Source: Candidatus Cloacimonadota bacterium | Lineage (GTDB): Bacteria; Cloacimonadota; Cloacimonadia; Cloacimonadales; Cloacimonadaceae | Length of the DNA: 64,000 bases | Reading direction: 5' to 3' | Assembly (NCBI GenBank): GCA_012839325.1 | Contig: DUNQ01000029.1 | Coordinates: 17,397-81,396, forward strand | Shown here: positions 59,685 to 64,000 of the stretch, piece by piece | How the letters are laid out: each line of letters begins with the position of its first letter | Numbering within the stretch: the first letter of the stretch is position 1 | Position numbers and translations under genes: made by a program | Notes under the pieces: generated by a model | Database searches by the model: none | What the model was told of the DNA's origin: nothing | Seen by the model: only the letters and a program-made list of their open reading frames with translations

Positions 59685-60473
59685 ATGTCCAAAGATATTA
59701 TAACCATTGAAAGTTTTGCCGATCTGTTTGAAGCGGAGCTTGCTAAGAACCTGCTTGAAGAAGCCGGAATCGCTGCATACATCGAAGGCGAACGCTTCAC
59801 CGGCATGATGCCCTCTTTTGCGGGAGATATCCACAAGATTCGCCTGCAGGTGGAAAAGGATAAGGAAGGCGAGGCAAAGGAATTGCTTGAAGGCTTGGAA
59901 GATGCGAATCTCTGCACGCGCATCCTGAAAGAGGAAAACGCGCTCATGGAAGGGCACTTCTTGCTCACCAGTGGGAATCACAGCAATCGCTATATCGAAA
60001 AGATCAAGGTTTTGCAAAGTCCGCGCGCTGCTGCCGCATTGGCTCAGGCGCTGGCTAAAAGAATGGAACAATATGAATTTGATACAGTTATCGGCCCTGC
60101 TTATGGTGCTATCGTGCTCGCTTATGAAGTTGCCAAAACCTTGGATAAATCCTTCATCTTTACCCAAAGAAAAGATGGGGAGATGATCTTTAGAAGCGGC
60201 TTTGATCTCAGCAAAACCAAGAAAGCAATAGTTATTGAAGATATTGTTTCCACGGGCGGGAGCATCAAAGAAGTGCTTAGTAGCGCGAAGGATAAGGGGA
60301 TAGAGATTGTTGCCTGCGGTATCTTGGTGGATAGAAGCGGGGGTAAGCTGGATCTTGAGATTCCCTTGCAAAGCCTTCTCACGCTGGAAGTTCCGCTCTG
60401 GGCGCCGGATGAATGTGAGATGTGTAAAGAAGGTGTTCCGCTTGTGCGTCCGGGGAGTAGCGACAAGATTTGA
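59685..60473 (+). CDS. pyrE: Orotate phosphoribosyltransferase with N-terminal DUF2007-like domain
   Basis: The 262-residue protein is a fusion. Residues 6-70 (TIESFADLFEAELAKNLLEE, AGIAAYIEGERFTG, KIRLQVEKDKEGEAKELL) match the DUF2007 'signal transducing' module. The remaining 190 residues are PyrE-like: HFLLTSGNHSNRYIEK near residue 90, PAYGAIVLAYEVAK, and PRPP loop VIEDIVSTGGSIKEVL near 184. It converts orotate and PRPP to OMP. AAAGGAAAAG precedes the ATG. The downstream gene starts within its stop codon. Confidence 0.85.
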   Translation: MSKDIITIESFADLFEAELAKNLLEEAGIAAYIEGERFTGMMPSFAGDIHKIRLQVEKDKEGEAKELLEGLEDANLCTRILKEENALMEGHFLLTSGNHSNRYIEKIKVLQSPRAAAALAQALAKRMEQYEFDTVIGPAYGAIVLAYEVAKTLDKSFIFTQRKDGEMIFRSGFDLSKTKKAIVIEDIVSTGGSIKEVLSSAKDKGIEIVACGILVDRSGGKLDLEIPLQSLLTLEVPLWAPDECEMCKEGVPLVRPGSSDKI

Positions 60474-61843
60474 TGAAGATACGTTTATTGGTGGAAAATC
60501 AGCGGGAGGCGGAGGTCTTTCGCTTCCATCCTTTTGCGGAGGGTAGCGGGTTTTTTTGTGTAGAGGGTGATTTGGCTGAGAGTGCGGCGGAAGATGTCTT
60601 GCCGGCCTATCTCTCCTTTGCTTTGGCAGAGCGGGTCTTGGGGCGTGGTGCGCAGCTTCACATCGGGGAATCGCTCAGTGTTCTGTATTGTCCTGAAGAG
60701 CCTTGGGAGGATTTGTTTTCTTGCCTTAGTGGGCGTCCTGTTTATGTCTTTGGCTGTGATGAGCAGGCTTTGAAGGCTTTTGCGTCGCTTAAGCCGGTGG
60801 CAATTGATTATCTGGCAGAGTTTTATGCAGTGGATGATTTTGATAAGGTTCTGATCGTCAGCAGGAGTGATACTCAGCAGGCAATCATCGGTCAGGCGCC
60901 GGCTTCCTTCTTGCATCTGCTTATCTCAGAAGGGGATTGGCGGCTTTGTTTGGCAAAAGAGTTGCTTCCTTTCGATGGCGGGCTTTGGCGTGCGGCGCTT
61001 CGTCTTGCCGAGGGTTTGGCGGAGCGGGTTTCATCACGTGAAGAGTTGCCGCTGGAGCAGGCGCGACAAACGCTGATCACGTATAGGCATTCCTATGGTT
61101 TTTTTGCGGATAGATACGACGATTATATGGCGCATGTGGATTATGATCATTGGCATCATCTCTTGCGTAAGTGGTATAATGACTTTGCAGTTAAGAGCCT
61201 CGATAAGTTCTTGGAGCTCGCTTGCGGAACGGCAACGATCGCCGAGCTTTTTGCTGAAGAAGGTGTAGAGGTTTATGCCTGCGATGCCTCCGCTCAGATG
61301 TTGGAAAATGCCTCGAAGCGGGGCGCGGATATCAAGCTCTATCAGGCATCTATGACCGATCCCATCCCGGAAAAAGACTATGATCTCATCGTCTGTATGT
61401 TCGATAGCATCAATTATCTTACGGGTAAGGCTCAAATTAGCCAATGTTTGGACGAAGTCTATAAAGCGCTTGCTCCCGGTGCGCTCTTCGTCTTCGATAT
61501 CTCCACGCTGGGTAATAGTTTGGATAACTTCAACGATGAATGCACGCTTACTGATGAGCCGCAGGGAATCTTGGTGCATCACGCTTTTTATGAGCCTTGG
61601 AACAAGCGGCAAATCTCGCGTTTGGAGCTATTTGAGGCTTGGGGAGAAGGCTACTATCGACGCGGTGAATTGCATAGGCAAAAGGTTTATCTTGCGCGTG
61701 AGATCGTGGATATCGTGGAGAGGTCGCCCTTGGAACTGCTTGCCGTGTATGGATCTGAGTCGCATGTGAATCTCTATCCAAAGCGGCTCGCCAGTGCAGA
61801 CGGGCGTTATAATCGCCTTTATTTCATACTCAGAAAACCATGA
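60473..61843 (+). CDS. Two-domain protein: unknown N-terminal half plus class I SAM methyltransferase
   Basis: The roughly 456-residue protein has no recognisable domain in residues 1-200 (KIRLLVENQREAEVFRFHPF, then FALAERVLGRGAQLHIGES). Residues 205-456 form a class I methyltransferase: YGFFADRYDDYMAHVDYDHW, motif I FLELACGTATIAELFAEEG near residue 243, YACDASAQMLENASKRG and DLIVCMFDSINYL. The substrate is unknown. I start it at ATG 60473 (an in-frame TTG lies 3 nt upstream). It is coupled to pyrE and overlaps rnhB by 4 nt. Confidence 0.8.
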   Translation: MKIRLLVENQREAEVFRFHPFAEGSGFFCVEGDLAESAAEDVLPAYLSFALAERVLGRGAQLHIGESLSVLYCPEEPWEDLFSCLSGRPVYVFGCDEQALKAFASLKPVAIDYLAEFYAVDDFDKVLIVSRSDTQQAIIGQAPASFLHLLISEGDWRLCLAKELLPFDGGLWRAALRLAEGLAERVSSREELPLEQARQTLITYRHSYGFFADRYDDYMAHVDYDHWHHLLRKWYNDFAVKSLDKFLELACGTATIAELFAEEGVEVYACDASAQMLENASKRGADIKLYQASMTDPIPEKDYDLIVCMFDSINYLTGKAQISQCLDEVYKALAPGALFVFDISTLGNSLDNFNDECTLTDEPQGILVHHAFYEPWNKRQISRLELFEAWGEGYYRRGELHRQKVYLAREIVDIVERSPLELLAVYGSESHVNLYPKRLASADGRYNRLYFILRKP

Positions 61844-62433
61844 CAGAGCTTTATGAAAATGACCTGAAGTTAATCAAGGAGAGGGGGGTAGCTGCGCTGT
61901 GCGGCATTGATGAGGCGGGACGCGGTGCATTAGCGGGGCCTGTGGTAATCGCCGGAGTGGTGTTAGATTATGGTTTTTCCGTCGAGTCGCTCAACGATTC
62001 CAAGCAGCTCAGCCCAAAGAAAAGACGCGCATTATATGAAGAAATCACTCTCCGGGCTTTGGCTTACGAGATAGTCGCCCTCCCGGTTTCGCTCATCGAT
62101 GAGATCAACATTCTGCAAGCAACCCTGCAAGGCTTTCAAATGATCTACAAAAAGCTCAAAAGCTCCTGCGATTACGCGCTCATTGACGGGCGAGATCTGC
62201 CCTCAGGCATAAAGGGGGAGGCCGTCATAGGCGGAGATCACATCCATGCTTGCATCGCCGCAGCATCCATCCTGGCAAAGGTTTACCGTGATGATCTCAT
62301 GATTGATCTCGATAACATCTATCCTGAATATGGCTTCGCTGCACATAAAGGATACGGGACTAAAAAACACTACGAAGCATTAGCCGCATTCGGAGCTTGC
62401 AAAGAACACCGTCAAAGTTTCCGTCTCTTCTAA
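61840..62433 (+). CDS. rnhB: Ribonuclease HII
   Basis: The 197-residue enzyme has the RNase HII signature CGIDEAGRGALAGPVVIAGV (about residues 21-40), LNDSKQLSPKKR near 52, YALIDGRDLP near 108 and AASILAKVYRDDLM near 143. It cleaves RNA in RNA-DNA duplexes, including single ribonucleotides. GAGAGG is not needed as it is coupled to the previous gene by an ATGA overlap. The C terminus (HRQSFRLF) is complete. Confidence 0.96.
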   Translation: MTELYENDLKLIKERGVAALCGIDEAGRGALAGPVVIAGVVLDYGFSVESLNDSKQLSPKKRRALYEEITLRALAYEIVALPVSLIDEINILQATLQGFQMIYKKLKSSCDYALIDGRDLPSGIKGEAVIGGDHIHACIAAASILAKVYRDDLMIDLDNIYPEYGFAAHKGYGTKKHYEALAAFGACKEHRQSFRLF

Positions 62434-62450
62434 TTGAGCCTTGAGTGGTT

Positions 62451-62487
62451 GGGTGACATCTGCTTGCCCAAGAAAACGTCAGTTTTC
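62451..62487 (+). repeat. Two-hairpin intergenic repeat, degenerate copy 3
   Basis: GGGTGA-catctgc-TTGCCC (62451-62469, with G-T pairs) is followed by GAAAAC-gtca-GTTTTC (62472-62487) and ATC. The layout matches 36889-36923 and 42035-42069, but sequence identity is low, so this copy is tentative. Confidence 0.35.
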
Positions 62488-62625
62488 ATCACTCTCTCCA
62501 GTACATACAGCTAAATCAAAACATGCTGTAATATCCTTCGCGGCAAGAGTCTTATCAAGCATCAAATACATGAGCCTCCTTTCCAAGGATTAGGGCTATC
62601 ACTCCGGGCTGTGAATTTAAATCAC

Positions 62626-62653
62626 AAAAAACCCCTGCCGATCAAAGCAGGGG
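62626..62653 (-). terminator. Terminator of the beta-barrel gene
   Basis: On the minus strand CCCCTGC and GCAGGGG enclose an 8-nt loop and are followed by TTTTTTG. It lies 27 nt past the stop codon of the beta-barrel gene. Confidence 0.9.
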
Positions 62654-62679
62654 CGGGTTAATTAAACTGTTATTTAATC

Positions 62680-63204
62680 TTAAAAGAGTGGTGTAAAGAT
62701 CTGCAATCCAAGGTTTATGCCCAAGGTGTTATCTTTATAGTCTCCCATACCCATTTCATATTTCGCGCCTAAATCGAGAAATACGTCAGGCGTTACAGGC
62801 ACGAGAAAACCGAGCTTTGCGTTCAAATGGGTGCCACTGTCCGTGGTTTTTACGGAACCAAATTTGTAAGAATGTGAGCCAAAGATCGCGCCCAATCCGG
62901 CATAGAGTTTATTGTCTCCCATACCGAGGAAATAGCGCGCTCCCAAACCTGCATCAAATGAAGTAGAGGTGGCTTTGTTATGGCTATTGGATGAGAAACC
63001 CAGCAGCACATCAGCTGATACGTTATCCATGAAAAGATAGCCGATATTGGGGTTGAAATAGATGGTGTTCGAGGCTTTTGCATCTGAATTGGCCTTGTAT
63101 GTGGTAAAGCCTGCATTGCCTCCAAGATTGAAGGTGCCGGCAGGGAATGCAAACACTACAGTTGCAAGTAGTGTGATCAGCAAAACGAGAAATGTCTTTT
63201 TCAT
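62680..63204 (-). CDS. Outer-membrane beta-barrel protein
   Basis: The 174-residue protein has a clear signal peptide (KKTFLVLLITLLATVVFAFP) and alternating amphipathic strands such as TIYFNPNIGYLFMDNVSADV and FDAGLGARYFLGMGDNKLYAG. It ends in Phe (LGLQIFTPLF), the usual signal for Bam insertion. It resembles small 8-stranded porin-like or OmpA/OmpW-type barrels; its role is unknown. It has its own promoter and terminator, so it is monocistronic. Confidence 0.88.
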   Translation of the reverse strand: MKKTFLVLLITLLATVVFAFPAGTFNLGGNAGFTTYKANSDAKASNTIYFNPNIGYLFMDNVSADVLLGFSSNSHNKATSTSFDAGLGARYFLGMGDNKLYAGLGAIFGSHSYKFGSVKTTDSGTHLNAKLGFLVPVTPDVFLDLGAKYEMGMGDYKDNTLGINLGLQIFTPLF

Positions 63205-63232
63205 TGTAAATCTCCTTATTTTAATTATAGAT

Positions 63233-63260
63233 AATATAGTCCCTTTGAATTAATTGGCAA
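63233..63260 (-). promoter_or_regulatory. Promoter of the beta-barrel gene
   Basis: On the minus strand TTGCCA (63255-63260), a 16-nt spacer and TATATT (63233-63238) precede AAGGAGA and the ATG at 63204. Position and geometry fit. Confidence 0.6.
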
Positions 63261-63801
63261 GCTTTATCGCGTTTCGGCATGATGACAAACTTTGATGTTT
63301 CGTGCCCATTATCGCCCGACTTTTCTGCGCCTTCCCCATTGAATTGGGTATATCAAATCTAATTTAATAGTAAAAGAAGAAATAGAAGGAAAGACAATAT
63401 GCTTCCTGATCAGATATTTAAACTGGAGTTGGAGTAAAGGAATGCTATGCTTATGATTCTACCTTTTACAGGCATTCCCACAAAAAAACGAGATCATCAC
63501 GCCGTAACAAGTGGTATATTAGACATATACGACACATATATGTCCAGTGAATTTAATTTTCCATATAATAGAAATGAAGCTCATTCTTGCGCACAACCTT
63601 AATTGAACATGAGCATGTCTCCAGAACGACCATGACTGCAAGCAATATTGCGACAAATAAGCTGTTAAATCGGTATCACGACAAGGCTTGAGACCAAAAA
63701 ATGAAAATCTTGCGCCCACGCGACCATTAAGCCCCATGATTTAGGTCACCTAAGACATAAAACTATTTTAACAAATTGAAAGATAATGCTTTACAAAAGC
63801 A
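63261..63801 (+). other. AT-rich non-coding stretch
   Basis: I see no convincing gene: open frames on both strands are short, lack ribosome-binding sites and look unlike proteins. Features are CTTCCCCATTGAATTGGG at 63331-63348, which resembles a tip of the 95-bp repeat, and a GACATATA/TATATGTC inverted repeat at 63522-63544. Confidence 0.45.
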
Positions 63802-63853
63802 GTGGTCTCACAATTCATGCATATATCAACCAACATAAAAGGAGACCACCACA

Positions 63854-64000
63854 ATGTTGATGACACAAAACCACACATGCATATTTGTGCAAGATAATTT
63901 AAGTAAATATTTGGGTGGTAAAGCCAAAAAGTATCCCCCTTGGCTATTAACCTTCTCTGCGTGCTTGATGAATCTGTCAACCACAAAAGGCGGAATGACG
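63854..64000 (+). CDS. Start of a gene cut by the window edge, function unknown
   Basis: An open frame of 49 codons runs from ATG 63854 to the window end behind AAAAGGAG with 9-nt spacing. The visible product includes LSKYLGGKAKKYPPWLLTFS and ends TTKGGMT. I do not recognise the family; the basic aromatic start and isolated position leave a transposase possible, which I cannot support from this fragment. GTGGTCTC (63802) and GAGACCAC (63842) form an inverted repeat that would include the ribosome-binding site. Confidence 0.55.
   Translation, partial: MLMTQNHTCIFVQDNLSKYLGGKAKKYPPWLLTFSACLMNLSTTKGGMT

Noticed and set aside
1..64000. CRISPR array, prophage or complete insertion sequence
   Set aside because: I saw no regularly spaced direct repeats with unique spacers, no phage structural genes and no complete transposase gene.

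Overview
This window looks like chromosomal DNA from an anaerobic, fermentative, Gram-negative bacterium. The gene content best fits Candidatus Cloacimonadota (WWE1) or a close relative, but that placement is an inference from gene content; no rRNA is present to confirm it. Evidence for a diderm anaerobe includes a complete six-gene Rnf complex, a 2-oxoacid:ferredoxin oxidoreductase (KorDABC), a sodium-pump decarboxylase beta subunit, an LpxH-like lipid A enzyme and a beta-barrel outer-membrane protein. Coding density is high, with long same-strand operons joined by ATGA-type overlaps.

Layout. 1-4.9 kb (+): Nif3-like protein, tRNA-Arg, a TagD/TagF-like glycerol-phosphate polymer cluster, TatD nuclease and TcdA. 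5-7.7 kb (+): acyl-CoA dehydrogenase, QueH and an unassigned conserved protein. 7.9-13.1 kb (+): rnfCDGEAB. 13.2-15.3 kb (-): MlrC-like protein and CutC. 15.6-17.7 kb (-): an AT-rich HaeIII-type (GGCC) restriction-modification pair. 18.2-22.3 kb (-): umuC, yigZ, chaN-like, Memo and AMMECR1. 22.6-29.2 kb (+): four tRNAs, HAD phosphatase, P-loop ATPase, OadB-like pump, cytidine deaminase, cell-wall amidase, orphan histidine kinase and a DUF512 radical SAM protein. 29.4-36.8 kb (+): ribH, nusB, then an envelope-type operon (GT2, radical SAM/SPASM, a degenerate PP2C with a periplasmic propeller, DUF4159, LpxH-like, cyclophilin, PNPOx-like). 37.2-41.1 kb (-): rpmH-rnpA-yidD-yidC-jag-MBL. 41.3-41.9 kb (-): groES-trxA behind a CIRCE operator. 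42.7-53.5 kb (-): a glycan locus (CBM9, GH130, GH20, GH38) with a very unusual ABC importer. 53.7-55.6 kb (-): TM1266-like ACT protein and glnS. 56-62.4 kb (+): YjdF-like membrane protein, korDABC, a DUF2007-PyrE fusion, a two-domain methyltransferase and RNase HII. 62.7-64 kb: a beta-barrel protein and the start of a gene cut by the window edge.

How it fits together. KorDABC would produce reduced ferredoxin from 2-oxoacids. Rnf would convert ferredoxin oxidation into an ion gradient, to which an OadB-type pump could add. The glycan locus looks like an import-then-dismantle route for mannose/GlcNAc-containing oligosaccharides, because its three glycosidases lack signal peptides.

The most unusual item is that ABC importer. 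One subunit fuses the solute-binding protein to a MalF-type permease. The MalG-type partner carries a roughly 360-residue external insertion built from repeated LN-x2-W-x-T-like motifs. No ATPase is encoded beside them. Other points worth a second look are a three-copy 95-bp dispersed repeat, a two-hairpin intergenic repeat, a probable ATT start codon, a pseudo-PP2C/propeller membrane protein, the PyrE fusion, and groES-trxA under heat-shock control without groEL.
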